Part shown: in pieces, positions 26,304 to 35,394 of the stretch
Position numbering within the stretch: position 1 is the stretch's first letter
Layout of the letters: each line of letters starts with the position of its first letter
NCBI RefSeq assembly: GCF_014334015.1
Contig: NZ_CP060488.1
Span: 2,872,501-2,936,500, forward strand
Length of the DNA: 64,000 nucleotides
DNA from: Bacteroides sp. M10
GTDB taxonomy: Bacteria > Bacteroidota > Bacteroidia > Bacteroidales > Bacteroidaceae
Reading direction: 5' to 3'
Made by a program: the position numbers and the translations under genes
The notes under the pieces: generated by a model
Database searches by the model: none
What the model saw: only the letters and a program-made list of their open reading frames with translations
What the model was told of the DNA's origin: nothing

Positions 26304-29300
26304 ATGAAAAACAAATGGCTATTATGCATTCTTTTAATGCTGTTTCTGCCTTTCGGATTATTCGCGCAGGTTGCTCCTCCTCTTGAAAAACAGAAGACAG
26401 AAACACAGGAAGCCCCGGAAAATAACAATGAAGTTACGACAAACAGTGATACTAATACCGACGGGGATGCTGGAAAGACAATCAAAGGAGTGATTAACGA
26501 CGAACAGGGAGAGACAATCATTGGTGCTTCCGTCATTATCAAAGGTGAAGATACCGGAACTACCAGTGATATGGATGGTAGGTTTACTCTCGAAGCTCCG
26601 GAAGGAGCGATTTTAGTGATCTCTTACATCGGTTATCATACGCAAGAAGTGAAAGTCAGAAAGAGATCTCTTCTTCGTGTTGTGTTGAAAGAAGACAATC
26701 AGTTATTAGATGAAGTGGTAGTGGTAGGATACGGAACCGTCAAAAAGAGTGACCTTACGGGTGCTGTGTCCGGTGTATCCAACAGACAATACAAAAATCA
26801 ACCTGTACAACGGGTTGAAAATATACTCCAGGGTCGTACTCCCGGTGTAGAAGTCACTGCTACGAGTGGTATGCCCGGAGCAAGTATGAAGGTGCGCGTT
26901 CGTGGAACTACCTCTATTAATAAAAGCAGTGATCCTTTATATGTGATTGACGGTATCATCTCTTCCAGTGGCTTGGACGGTATTAACCCTTCTGATATCC
27001 AGTCGATGGAAATACTGAAAGACGCTTCCTCCACTGCCATTTACGGTTCCCGTGGTTCGAATGGCGTTATCCTGATAACCACCAAACAGGGTAGTGAGGG
27101 AAAAGCACAGGTAACGTTCGATGCATCGGTAGGGCTTTCGACTGTCAGAAAACAGTATGACCTGCTGAACGCTTACGAATATGCAACTGCACTGAATGAC
27201 ATTCGCGGATCGTCTACTATCTCTGCCGAAGATCTTGAGGCTTATAAAAATGGAACGAAAGGAATTAACTGGACTGATCTTCTGACTCGTACAGGTATCA
27301 CCCAGGATTATCGGCTCGCCATATCCGGAGGAAATGAAAAAGTGAAATACCTTATTTCGGGAAATGTGCTCGATCAGGAAGCCATCACCATCATGTCCGA
27401 TTATAAACGCTATGGAATTCGGGCAAACATCGGCTCGGAAGTGAAACCCTGGTTGACAATCTCTGCAAAATTAAACGCATCCAGTCTTCACAAACACAAT
27501 GAAGGTGGGGCGAACTGGTTGCATGTCACTAACTTTTCACCTACCATGGAGCTGAAAGATCCCGAAACCGGCGTGTACAATACAGACCCGTATAATATGA
27601 TCGGTTCCAGCCCTTACGGTGAAATGATAGTGAACAATAGCGATAGCTATAGCTATAATTTAAACGCTAATCTGACATTGCTGTTTAAGATCATGAAAGG
27701 ACTGACGCTTTCCGTTCAGGGAGGTTATGACTACGATAATAGTCCTTCTTATTCTTTCCGGTCGAAACTGGATTCGCCGGGTGCTATCAATAGCGCAAGC
27801 AATACCAACGCATTGCATAACTATTGGCAGAATACTAACAATCTGACCTGGCAAAAGCAATTCGGAGATCATAGCTTCACTGCCATGGGCGTATGGGAAA
27901 TAAGTCGTTCGTGGGACTCACAACTAAAGGGAACCGGTTCCAATCTGAACAATGAAAGTGTTGGGTACTGGAATCTTGGTAATGCTGCTATCAGAGATGC
28001 GAGCAATTCATACACGGAATTTTCTTTGGCTTCCGGTATCGTGCGTGCTAATTACGATTATAAGAAACGATATTTTATTACCGCTGCATTAAGAGCTGAC
28101 GGTTCTTCTAAATTTCAGGGAGACAACAAATGGGGATATTTCCCTTCCGCAGCTGTGGCTTGGGATATTGCACAAGAATCTTTCATGAGCAACCAGCACG
28201 TGCTCGATCAGTTGAAACTGCGTGCCAGCTTTGGTGTCACCGGAAATCAGGATATTGCTGCTTACAGTACATTGGGTATGTTGTCGGGGGCATCTTACGG
28301 CTGGGGAACTTCCACTTCCTCTACGGGATATTGGGGATATCAGTTTGCTACACCCGGCATTACCTGGGAAAAGACTTACCAATATGATTTGGGATTGGAT
28401 ATGAGTATCGGAGGCTTTAATATTACAGTGGACTGGTTCAAGAAACAAACGAAAGATCTGCTCTTTCAGAAACAAGTGCCTAAATATAACGGAGGTGGTA
28501 CTTATTGGGTGAATCAAGGAAAACTGAACAATACCGGAGTCGAATTATCCCTTACCACTTTTCCTGTAAAGGGGGCTGTGACGTGGGAAACCAGCCTGAA
28601 TGCTTCTTATGTGAAGAATGAAGTAGCAGACCTCGCAGGAGATGACTTTGTACTCACTGCTAACTATAGCGATTTGGGAGGTCCTCTGCAGATTATGAAG
28701 CCCGGTTATCCTATGGGATCTTTCTATGTCTATCAATGGAAAGGATTCGATGATAAAGGCGCCAATCTTTATCAGAAAGCAGATGGTAGTCTGACAACGA
28801 ATCCGACTTCCGATGATCTGGTTGTGAAAGGACAGGCAAGTCCCAAATGGACAGTAGGTTGGAACAACACTGTTACTTGGAAAAACTGGACGCTGAATGT
28901 CTTTTTCAATGCTGCCACCGGATATGACCGGTTGAATATCAGCCGTTTTATGGCGGCATCCATGACTGGTGTCTCTCGTTTCGTAACCTTGCGTGATGCC
29001 TACTTCAAAGGATGGGATCATGTTGCCAACAAAGCGGACGCTCTTTATCCGAGTCTTACCAATACCGACAACAAGAGTTATGCTAATTCGGATTTCTGGC
29101 TTGAAGATGCTTCTTTTATCAAGTTGAAGAACATTAGCCTCTCGTACCGCATTCCTCGCCGTGTACTGAAGTTTGCAAGTGTACAACTGTCCGTCAGCGC
29201 ACAGGATCTCTTTACAATCACCCGCTACAAAGGAATGGATCCTGAAGTGTACACCAGTTATGACGGACTGGATTACGGTGCTTATCCGATTCCTCGGACA

Positions 29301-29330
29301 ATCACCTTTGGAGCCAAATTCAGATTTTAA
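26304..29330 (+). CDS. SusC-family TonB-dependent outer-membrane transporter
   Basis: I start at ATG 26304 (MKNKWLLCILLM), preceded by GGAAG at good spacing; the frame is open to 26049 but lacks a signal sequence there. About 1008 residues: signal peptide ending FGLFAQ, an unusual Asn/Thr/Asp/Glu-rich linker of about 35 residues, a carboxypeptidase-D-like domain (GVINDEQGETIIGASVIIKG), the TonB-box region DEVVVVGYGTVKKSDLTGAV, a plug, and a beta barrel ending ITFGAKFRF. It imports an oligosaccharide across the outer membrane with the SusD-like protein encoded 24 bp downstream. No glycosidase, ECF sigma/anti-sigma pair or hybrid regulator is next to it, so substrate is unknown. Confidence 0.93.
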   Translation: MKNKWLLCILLMLFLPFGLFAQVAPPLEKQKTETQEAPENNNEVTTNSDTNTDGDAGKTIKGVINDEQGETIIGASVIIKGEDTGTTSDMDGRFTLEAPEGAILVISYIGYHTQEVKVRKRSLLRVVLKEDNQLLDEVVVVGYGTVKKSDLTGAVSGVSNRQYKNQPVQRVENILQGRTPGVEVTATSGMPGASMKVRVRGTTSINKSSDPLYVIDGIISSSGLDGINPSDIQSMEILKDASSTAIYGSRGSNGVILITTKQGSEGKAQVTFDASVGLSTVRKQYDLLNAYEYATALNDIRGSSTISAEDLEAYKNGTKGINWTDLLTRTGITQDYRLAISGGNEKVKYLISGNVLDQEAITIMSDYKRYGIRANIGSEVKPWLTISAKLNASSLHKHNEGGANWLHVTNFSPTMELKDPETGVYNTDPYNMIGSSPYGEMIVNNSDSYSYNLNANLTLLFKIMKGLTLSVQGGYDYDNSPSYSFRSKLDSPGAINSASNTNALHNYWQNTNNLTWQKQFGDHSFTAMGVWEISRSWDSQLKGTGSNLNNESVGYWNLGNAAIRDASNSYTEFSLASGIVRANYDYKKRYFITAALRADGSSKFQGDNKWGYFPSAAVAWDIAQESFMSNQHVLDQLKLRASFGVTGNQDIAAYSTLGMLSGASYGWGTSTSSTGYWGYQFATPGITWEKTYQYDLGLDMSIGGFNITVDWFKKQTKDLLFQKQVPKYNGGGTYWVNQGKLNNTGVELSLTTFPVKGAVTWETSLNASYVKNEVADLAGDDFVLTANYSDLGGPLQIMKPGYPMGSFYVYQWKGFDDKGANLYQKADGSLTTNPTSDDLVVKGQASPKWTVGWNNTVTWKNWTLNVFFNAATGYDRLNISRFMAASMTGVSRFVTLRDAYFKGWDHVANKADALYPSLTNTDNKSYANSDFWLEDASFIKLKNISLSYRIPRRVLKFASVQLSVSAQDLFTITRYKGMDPEVYTSYDGLDYGAYPIPRTITFGAKFRF

Positions 29331-29354
29331 ACCGTGTATTAAGACAATAACCGT

Positions 29355-30980
29355 ATGAAAACAGCATATACCTTTATAATGAAAGCCTTGCCTGTGCTTC
29401 TGACAGCTTTGTGTTGGACTTCGTGTAGTGATTTTCTGGAAGAAGATCCGAAAGGACAGTTACCTTCGGATACCTATTTCAGTAACAAAGAAGATCTGGA
29501 CGCTTCGCTGACGGCTCTCTATTCCGTGATCGCAAGTTCACAGGCTAGTAATAATCTTTGTGGAACGAACTTCCTGGTGGGAGATGATATCTCCACTCAT
29601 CCTTCCAGTAATAAACAACCTCTTCGTGAACACGATCAGTTTGATGTGAAAGACAATAACTCGTGGTTGTCCAGTATGTGGGAGCAGCGTTTCAAAGTTA
29701 TCAAGGCGGCCAATTTTATCATAAATAATGCGGAGCGTACGCCGGAGGTATCAAAAGACGATATAAAAGTGGCTATTGCACAAGCACATTATTGGAGGGC
29801 CTACTCTTATTTTTATCTGGTGACCACTTGGGGGCGGGTTCCCATTATGCTGAAAGAAGAAATAGATTATAATGCTCCGTTGAAGACGGAAGAAGAAGTG
29901 TACGAATTGATTCTGTCTGACCTGAAAATAGCAGAAACCGATTGCCCCGCATTGTACACGAAGGAACCGTATGGCAGAAATGGAATGAACATTGCTGTAA
30001 GTGAGGGAGCCGTAAAAGCAACGATGGCTTATGTCTATATGTGTATGGCAGGATGGCCGCTTAATAAAGGAGTAGAATATTACAAGCTGGCTGCCGCCAA
30101 AGCCAAAGAAGTGATAGACGGTGCAGATGGTGGTAGCTACTATTATAAACTGCTGCCGGAATATAGCCAGGTATATTCATGGGAATACAATAATAAGAAT
30201 ACGGAACTTCTGTTGGGTATCTATTATAATAGGGATGCAGCAGGACAATCCGCTCCCTTGACTGATTTCCTGCAAGATATGAAACAGGCCGGTTGGGGAG
30301 ATACGAATGGAGAAATTAATTTCTGGATGAACTTCCCCGAAGGCCCTCGTAAAGATGCTACGTATTTCCCGAAAATCATGCTTAGCGACGGGAAACTATA
30401 TGATTGGTGGTATGATACCGATCCTGCTTCCCGCGAGGTAGTGGCACCTGTCTTTATGAAGACCGTGGAAGGTGCTGTACGCGGAACTGAATTTGATTAT
30501 ACAAATCCTGCCGTAGTCAATGCATCGGGGGAGAAAACATTCCAGTTATTACGTCTTTCGCAAGTATATTGCTGGTATGCCGAAGCAACAGGCCGTGCGG
30601 GAGAAATCAATGAACAGGCGGTTAAAGTGTTGAACGAAGTGCGCAATAGGGCAGACGGTGAAAAAACAAATAGATATACGACGGATATGTCTCCTGATGA
30701 ACTGGCGGAAGCAGCCTACAATGAACATGGTTGGGAAATAGCCGGTTATTATTGGGGCGGTATTGCGAGCAGAGCCAGGGATATGTTCAGAATGTACCGG
30801 TATAAGGATCATTTTGAATTCCGTAAGAAAAATGAGCCTATTAAAGTGGCGCCCGGAGTTTTCAGGAAAGAAGCAGTAACGGTCACCGGAACTTGGGATG
30901 ACAGTAAGATGTATGTTCCTTATCCCTATGAAGATGTGATTTTGAACCCGAATCTGGACAATAGTTGGAAGAATAGATAG
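29355..30980 (+). CDS. SusD-family surface glycan-binding lipoprotein
   Basis: A 541-residue lipoprotein. The lipobox is WTSCSDFLEED, with Cys at about residue 24. The SusD TPR fold is evident from AQAHYWRAYSYFYLVTTWGRVPI and the late LLRLSQVYCWYAEATGRAGE and VLNEVRNRADG repeats. It caps the SusC barrel encoded just upstream. The pair ends at a terminator (31018-31064), so it forms a two-gene operon. Confidence 0.93.
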   Translation: MKTAYTFIMKALPVLLTALCWTSCSDFLEEDPKGQLPSDTYFSNKEDLDASLTALYSVIASSQASNNLCGTNFLVGDDISTHPSSNKQPLREHDQFDVKDNNSWLSSMWEQRFKVIKAANFIINNAERTPEVSKDDIKVAIAQAHYWRAYSYFYLVTTWGRVPIMLKEEIDYNAPLKTEEEVYELILSDLKIAETDCPALYTKEPYGRNGMNIAVSEGAVKATMAYVYMCMAGWPLNKGVEYYKLAAAKAKEVIDGADGGSYYYKLLPEYSQVYSWEYNNKNTELLLGIYYNRDAAGQSAPLTDFLQDMKQAGWGDTNGEINFWMNFPEGPRKDATYFPKIMLSDGKLYDWWYDTDPASREVVAPVFMKTVEGAVRGTEFDYTNPAVVNASGEKTFQLLRLSQVYCWYAEATGRAGEINEQAVKVLNEVRNRADGEKTNRYTTDMSPDELAEAAYNEHGWEIAGYYWGGIASRARDMFRMYRYKDHFEFRKKNEPIKVAPGVFRKEAVTVTGTWDDSKMYVPYPYEDVILNPNLDNSWKNR

Positions 30981-31017
30981 CGTTAGGGGTTGATTTTTTG
31001 AATGATCTGTTTTTTAT

Positions 31018-31064
31018 AGAACGATGTAGGTTATCTCTTAATTTACATCGTTCTTTCTTTTTTG
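31018..31064 (+). terminator. Intrinsic terminator after the first susD
   Basis: A perfect 11-bp stem (AGAACGATGTA 31018-31028, TACATCGTTCT 31044-31054) with a 15-base loop, followed by a T-rich run. Confidence 0.8.
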
Positions 31065-31119
31065 TATGGTTTGTTGTGTCAATCTATATTTTTGAGGGAC
31101 TTAAAAACGTCGGGATAGA

Positions 31120-31151
31120 TTTCACTAAATGGAATAAAAGTGTTATTTTTG
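31120..31151 (+). promoter_or_regulatory. Promoter for the tsaC-like gene and CLC transporter
   Basis: TTTC (31120-31123), 20-bp spacer, TATTTTTG (31144-31151), then the ATG at 31183. The -7 box is an exact TAnnTTTG match. Confidence 0.65.
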
Positions 31152-31182
31152 CGTCTTGTTCTTAACGGAAATTAATCAAGAA

Positions 31183-31746
31183 ATGATAGAAGATATTAAA
31201 AAAGCCTGTCAGGTGATGAATGAAGGAGGAGTGATCCTTTATCCCACCGATACCGTATGGGGTATAGGCTGTGATGCGACTAATGAAGAGGCTGTACGCC
31301 GCGTGTATGAGATTAAGAAACGCGCTGACAGTAAGGCTATGCTGGTCTTGGTAGACTCTCCGGTTAAAGTAGATTTTTATGTACAGGATGTGCCTGATGT
31401 TGCATGGGATTTGATTGAAGTTACCGACAAGCCGTTGACGATTATTTATTCCGGAGCACGTAACTTAGCATCGAATTTGCTGGCCGAGGATGGCAGTGTA
31501 GGGATTCGAGTGACGAATGAAGACTTTTCCAGACGACTCTGTCAGCAGTTCCGTAAAGCAATCGTTTCTACTTCGGCTAATGTCAGCGGGCAGCCGGGGG
31601 CGGCTAATTTTAGTGAAATCAGTGATGAAATCAAATCGGCGGTAGATTATATCGTTGGCTTTCGCCAGGACGATATGAGCCGGCCGAGACCCTCAAGTAT
31701 TATTAAGTTGGAGAAAGGTGGAGTGATAAAGATAATCCGCGAATAA
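31183..31746 (+). CDS. tsaC: Threonylcarbamoyl-AMP synthase (YrdC/Sua5 family)
   Basis: I start at ATG 31183 (MIEDIKKACQ); the frame extends to a TTG at 31156 that lies almost on the promoter. The 187 residues are a YrdC domain alone, without the C-terminal Sua5 domain: YPTDTVWGIGCDAT, KKRADSKAMLVLV and STSANVSGQPGA are the ATP- and threonine-site motifs. It makes L-threonylcarbamoyladenylate for the t6A modification of ANN-decoding tRNAs. The stop codon is immediately followed by the ATG of the CLC gene. Confidence 0.92.
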   Translation: MIEDIKKACQVMNEGGVILYPTDTVWGIGCDATNEEAVRRVYEIKKRADSKAMLVLVDSPVKVDFYVQDVPDVAWDLIEVTDKPLTIIYSGARNLASNLLAEDGSVGIRVTNEDFSRRLCQQFRKAIVSTSANVSGQPGAANFSEISDEIKSAVDYIVGFRQDDMSRPRPSSIIKLEKGGVIKIIRE

Positions 31747-33540
31747 ATGAAGGGAGAAAAACTTAGTTTATTGCAGCGTTGCATCAAATGGCGGGAAGCG
31801 AATATAAAGGAGAAGCAATTTATCCTGATATTAAGTTTCCTGGTCGGAATTTTCACAGCGTTTGCCGCATTAATATTGAAATTCTTTATCCATCAGATAC
31901 AGAATTTCCTAACTGATAATTTTAATGCAACGGAAGCTAACTACCTGTATTTGGTATATCCGGTAGTCGGGATTTTTCTTGCAGGTTGGTTTGTTCGTAA
32001 TATTGTTAAGGATGACATCAGCCATGGAGTCACCAAAATTCTATATGCTATTTCCCGTAGACAGGGACGTATCAAGCGACATAATATCTGGTCCTCTACG
32101 ATTGCCAGTGCCATCACTATCGGGTTTGGTGGGTCGGTCGGAGCAGAGGCGCCGATTGTACTGACAGGTTCGGCAATCGGTTCCAATTTAGGGAGTGTAT
32201 TCAAGATGGAGCACCGCACGTTGATGTTGCTCGTCGGCTGTGGCGCAGCAGGTGCGATTGCCGGCATTTTTAAAGCTCCGATTGCGGGATTGGTATTTAC
32301 ATTGGAAGTCTTGATGATCGACCTGACCATGTCCTCTTTACTTCCCCTGCTGATTTCTGCCGTGACAGCGGCAACCGTTTCATATATAATCACCGGTACG
32401 GAGGCTATGTTTAAGTTTCATCTGGATCAGGCATTCGAACTGGAGCGTATTCCTTTTGTTATCTTATTGGGAATCTTTTGCGGACTGATTTCATTGTACT
32501 TTACACGTGCCATGAATTCGGTGGAAGGTGTCTTTGGTAAACTCAACAACCCTTATAAGAAACTGGCTTTCGGTGGTGTGATGTTGAGTATATTGATCTT
32601 TCTTTTCCCGCCTCTTTACGGTGAAGGATATGATACCATTAATCTTTTGCTGAATGGAACGTCTGCGGCAGAGTGGGATACGGTCATGAACAATTCTATG
32701 TTTTATGGCTATGGCAATTTGCTGCTGGTTTATCTGATGCTGATTATTCTGCTGAAGGTCTTTGCTTCCAGTGCAACGAATGGTGGCGGTGGTTGTGGTG
32801 GTATCTTTGCACCTTCACTTTATCTGGGATGTATCGCCGGGTTTGTCTTCTCTCATTTTAGCAATGACTTTGCTTTCTCCGCTTATTTGCCGGAGAAGAA
32901 TTTTGCATTGATGGGGATGGCGGGAGTGATGAGTGGCGTTATGCATGCTCCGTTGACAGGGGTGTTTCTTATCGCCGAATTGACAGGGGGATATGATTTA
33001 TTCCTTCCGTTGATGATTGTATCCGTAAGTTCATATCTGACCATTATTGCTTTCGAGCCTCATAGTATCTATTCGATGCGTCTGGCCAAGAAGGGACAGT
33101 TGCTTACACACCATAAGGATAAAGCTGTGTTGACATTGATGAAAATGGAAAATGTGGTGGAGAAGGATTTTGTTGTCGTACATCCGGAAATGGATTTGGG
33201 AGAATTGGTGAAAGCAATAGCTGCTTCCCATCGAAATGTGTTCCCGGTGACAGATAAGAAAACGGGTGAATTGCTAGGAATTGTACTTCTCGACGACATT
33301 CGTAACATCATGTTCCGACAAGAACTTTATCATCGTTTCACTGTTAATAAATTAATGACATCTGCCCCTGCCAAGATATTCGATACGGATGGAATGGAAC
33401 AGGTGATGCAGACATTTGATGATACGAAAGCCTGGAATCTTCCGGTAGTGGATGAAGAAGGGCGATACCAGGGATTTGTCTCTAAATCGAAGATATTTAA
33501 TTCATATCGGCAAGTATTGGTACATTTCTCAGAAGACTAA
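31747..33540 (+). CDS. CLC-family chloride channel/transporter with tandem CBS domains
   Basis: A 597-residue membrane protein. Ion-path motifs: GSVGAEAP, which holds the gating Glu at the place of the GREGP motif, GIFKAPIAG, and GGGCGGIFAPSLYLG. About residues 450-590 form two CBS domains (HRNVFPVTDKKTGELLGIV, AWNLPVVDEEGRYQGFV) that may sense nucleotides. It moves chloride or another anion, possibly in exchange for protons. It directly abuts the tsaC stop (no spacer), so the two are co-expressed. Confidence 0.93.
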   Translation: MKGEKLSLLQRCIKWREANIKEKQFILILSFLVGIFTAFAALILKFFIHQIQNFLTDNFNATEANYLYLVYPVVGIFLAGWFVRNIVKDDISHGVTKILYAISRRQGRIKRHNIWSSTIASAITIGFGGSVGAEAPIVLTGSAIGSNLGSVFKMEHRTLMLLVGCGAAGAIAGIFKAPIAGLVFTLEVLMIDLTMSSLLPLLISAVTAATVSYIITGTEAMFKFHLDQAFELERIPFVILLGIFCGLISLYFTRAMNSVEGVFGKLNNPYKKLAFGGVMLSILIFLFPPLYGEGYDTINLLLNGTSAAEWDTVMNNSMFYGYGNLLLVYLMLIILLKVFASSATNGGGGCGGIFAPSLYLGCIAGFVFSHFSNDFAFSAYLPEKNFALMGMAGVMSGVMHAPLTGVFLIAELTGGYDLFLPLMIVSVSSYLTIIAFEPHSIYSMRLAKKGQLLTHHKDKAVLTLMKMENVVEKDFVVVHPEMDLGELVKAIAASHRNVFPVTDKKTGELLGIVLLDDIRNIMFRQELYHRFTVNKLMTSAPAKIFDTDGMEQVMQTFDDTKAWNLPVVDEEGRYQGFVSKSKIFNSYRQVLVHFSED

Positions 33541-33560
33541 CAACCGTAAGGGAAAATTTA

Positions 33561-33644
33561 TTAGGCACGGATTACACAGATTACGCTGTTGTTTTATGTA
33601 GCCGTAATTCAGGAAACCGTGAAATCCGTGTAATCCGTGCCTAA
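33561..33644. repeat. Long imperfect palindrome (REP/MITE-like) between CLC gene and fmt
   Basis: Two 22-bp arms (33561-33582 and 33623-33644) are inverted copies differing at one base and start/end with TTAGGCACGG / CCGTGCCTAA. Both arms are flanked inside by related ATTACRC and CCGTGAAATCC pieces. It fills most of the 125-bp gap. It could fold as a strong hairpin and act as a terminator, or be a copy of a dispersed Bacteroidetes intergenic repeat. Confidence 0.75.
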
Positions 33645-33665
33645 GTAGCGATAACATATTGAATT

Positions 33666-34637
33666 ATGAAAAAAGAAGATTTAAGAATAGTATATATGGG
33701 GACTCCCGATTTTGCGGTAGAGGCCCTGCGTCAATTAGTAGAAGGCGGTTATAATGTAGTGGGTGTGATTACAATGCCCGATAAGCCTGCCGGACGCGGA
33801 CATAAGATTCAGTATTCTCCTGTAAAGCAATATGCACTTGAACAAAATTTGCCGTTACTTCAACCGGAAAGGTTGAAAGATGAGGCTTTTGTAGAAGCAT
33901 TGCGTGAATGGAAGGCGGACTTGCAGATTGTAGTTGCTTTCCGTATGTTGCCGGAAGTGGTATGGAATATGCCACGACTGGGTACGTTCAATCTTCATGC
34001 TTCTTTGCTTCCTCAATACCGTGGAGCTGCCCCCATTAATTGGGCGGTAATCAATGGTGATACGGAAACCGGAATTACTACTTTCTTTTTGAAACACGAG
34101 ATAGACACCGGAGAAGTCATTCAGCAAGTGCGTGTGCCTATCGCAGATACGGATAATGTGGAAGTGGTACATGATAAGTTGATGGTGCTGGGAGGAAAAT
34201 TGGTTCTTGAAACGGTAGACGCTATATTGAATGGAACGGTAAAACCGATTCCTCAAGAAGAAATGGCAGTTGTCGGTGAACTTCGTCCTGCTCCGAAGAT
34301 CTTTAAAGAAACCTGCCGGATTGACTGGAATCAGCCGGTGAAGAAGATATACGATTTTATCCGTGGATTATCACCTTATCCCGCTGCCTGGAGTGAACTG
34401 ATTACTTCCCAAGAAGGAGCAGCAGTGGTCGTGAAGATCTTTGAAAGCGAGAAGATTTATGAATCACATCAATTAGCTACGGGAACAATCGTGACCGATG
34501 GAAAGAAATTCATGAAAGTAGCTGTACCGGATGGATTTGTATCTATTCTTTCTTTACAGCTTCCCGGTAAAAAACGTCTGAAAATAGATGAATTGCTTCG
34601 TGGATATCACCTGGAAGATGGTTGTCTGATGAAGTAA
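33666..34637 (+). CDS. fmt: Methionyl-tRNA formyltransferase
   Basis: A 323-residue enzyme. The N-terminal formyltransferase domain has YMGTPDFAVEAL, FNLHASLLPQYRGAAPINWA (catalytic Asn and His) and HEIDTGEV (catalytic Asp). The C-terminal tRNA-binding domain contains YDFIRGLSPYPAAWS. It formylates initiator Met-tRNA with 10-formyl-THF. Normal length, intact. Confidence 0.96.
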   Translation: MKKEDLRIVYMGTPDFAVEALRQLVEGGYNVVGVITMPDKPAGRGHKIQYSPVKQYALEQNLPLLQPERLKDEAFVEALREWKADLQIVVAFRMLPEVVWNMPRLGTFNLHASLLPQYRGAAPINWAVINGDTETGITTFFLKHEIDTGEVIQQVRVPIADTDNVEVVHDKLMVLGGKLVLETVDAILNGTVKPIPQEEMAVVGELRPAPKIFKETCRIDWNQPVKKIYDFIRGLSPYPAAWSELITSQEGAAVVVKIFESEKIYESHQLATGTIVTDGKKFMKVAVPDGFVSILSLQLPGKKRLKIDELLRGYHLEDGCLMK

Positions 34638-34735
34638 TTAATCGGATGAGCAGATTAAAACGAGCAAGCCATTAGATTATAAATAGAATAAAACGTCCCG
34701 AATAAGAGACGGCTAGAACCTAAAATAAAAGAATT

Positions 34736-35386
34736 ATGAAACCGATTATCGCTCCTTCCATTCTTTCTGCCGATTTTGGATATTTGGCAAAAGATATTGA
34801 AATGGTAAACCGCAGTGAAGCGGAGTGGGTACATATTGATATTATGGACGGAGTATTTGTTCCGAACATTTCATTTGGCTTTCCGGTACTGAAATATGTG
34901 GCGAAGTTAAGCCAGAAACCGCTGGATGTGCATTTGATGATTGTGAATCCGGAAAAGTTTATTCCGGAGGTAAAAGCGTTGGGCGCCCATACGATGAATG
35001 TGCATTATGAAGCTTGCCCGCATCTGCATCGGGTGATTCAACAAATCAGAGAAGCCGGGATGCAGCCTGCTGTAACTATCAATCCGGCCACTCCTGTAGC
35101 TCTTTTACAAGATATTATCCGGGATGTATATATGGTGCTTATTATGAGCGTGAATCCGGGATTTGGCGGACAGAAGTTTATCGAACATTCAGTAGAAAAA
35201 GTTCGTGAACTGCGTGCCCTGATTGAACGGACAGGTTCGAAAGCGCTGATTGAAGTAGACGGTGGGGTGAATCTGGAAACAGGTGCCCGCTTGGTTGAGG
35301 CGGGAGCCGATGCGTTAGTGGCTGGTAATGCTGTCTTTGCGGCACCGGATCCGGAAGCGATGATTCGTCAGTTGCACGAACTGTAA
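34736..35386 (+). CDS. rpe: Ribulose-phosphate 3-epimerase
   Basis: A 216-residue TIM-barrel enzyme with canonical motifs: APSILSADFGYL, HIDIMDGVFVPNISFG (metal His and catalytic Asp), DVHLMI, MSVNPGFGGQKF and EVDGGVN (second catalytic Asp). It interconverts ribulose-5-phosphate and xylulose-5-phosphate in the pentose phosphate pathway. The 98 bp before it contain only a weak hairpin. Confidence 0.96.
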   Translation: MKPIIAPSILSADFGYLAKDIEMVNRSEAEWVHIDIMDGVFVPNISFGFPVLKYVAKLSQKPLDVHLMIVNPEKFIPEVKALGAHTMNVHYEACPHLHRVIQQIREAGMQPAVTINPATPVALLQDIIRDVYMVLIMSVNPGFGGQKFIEHSVEKVRELRALIERTGSKALIEVDGGVNLETGARLVEAGADALVAGNAVFAAPDPEAMIRQLHEL

Positions 35387-35394
35387 CTCTTCTG

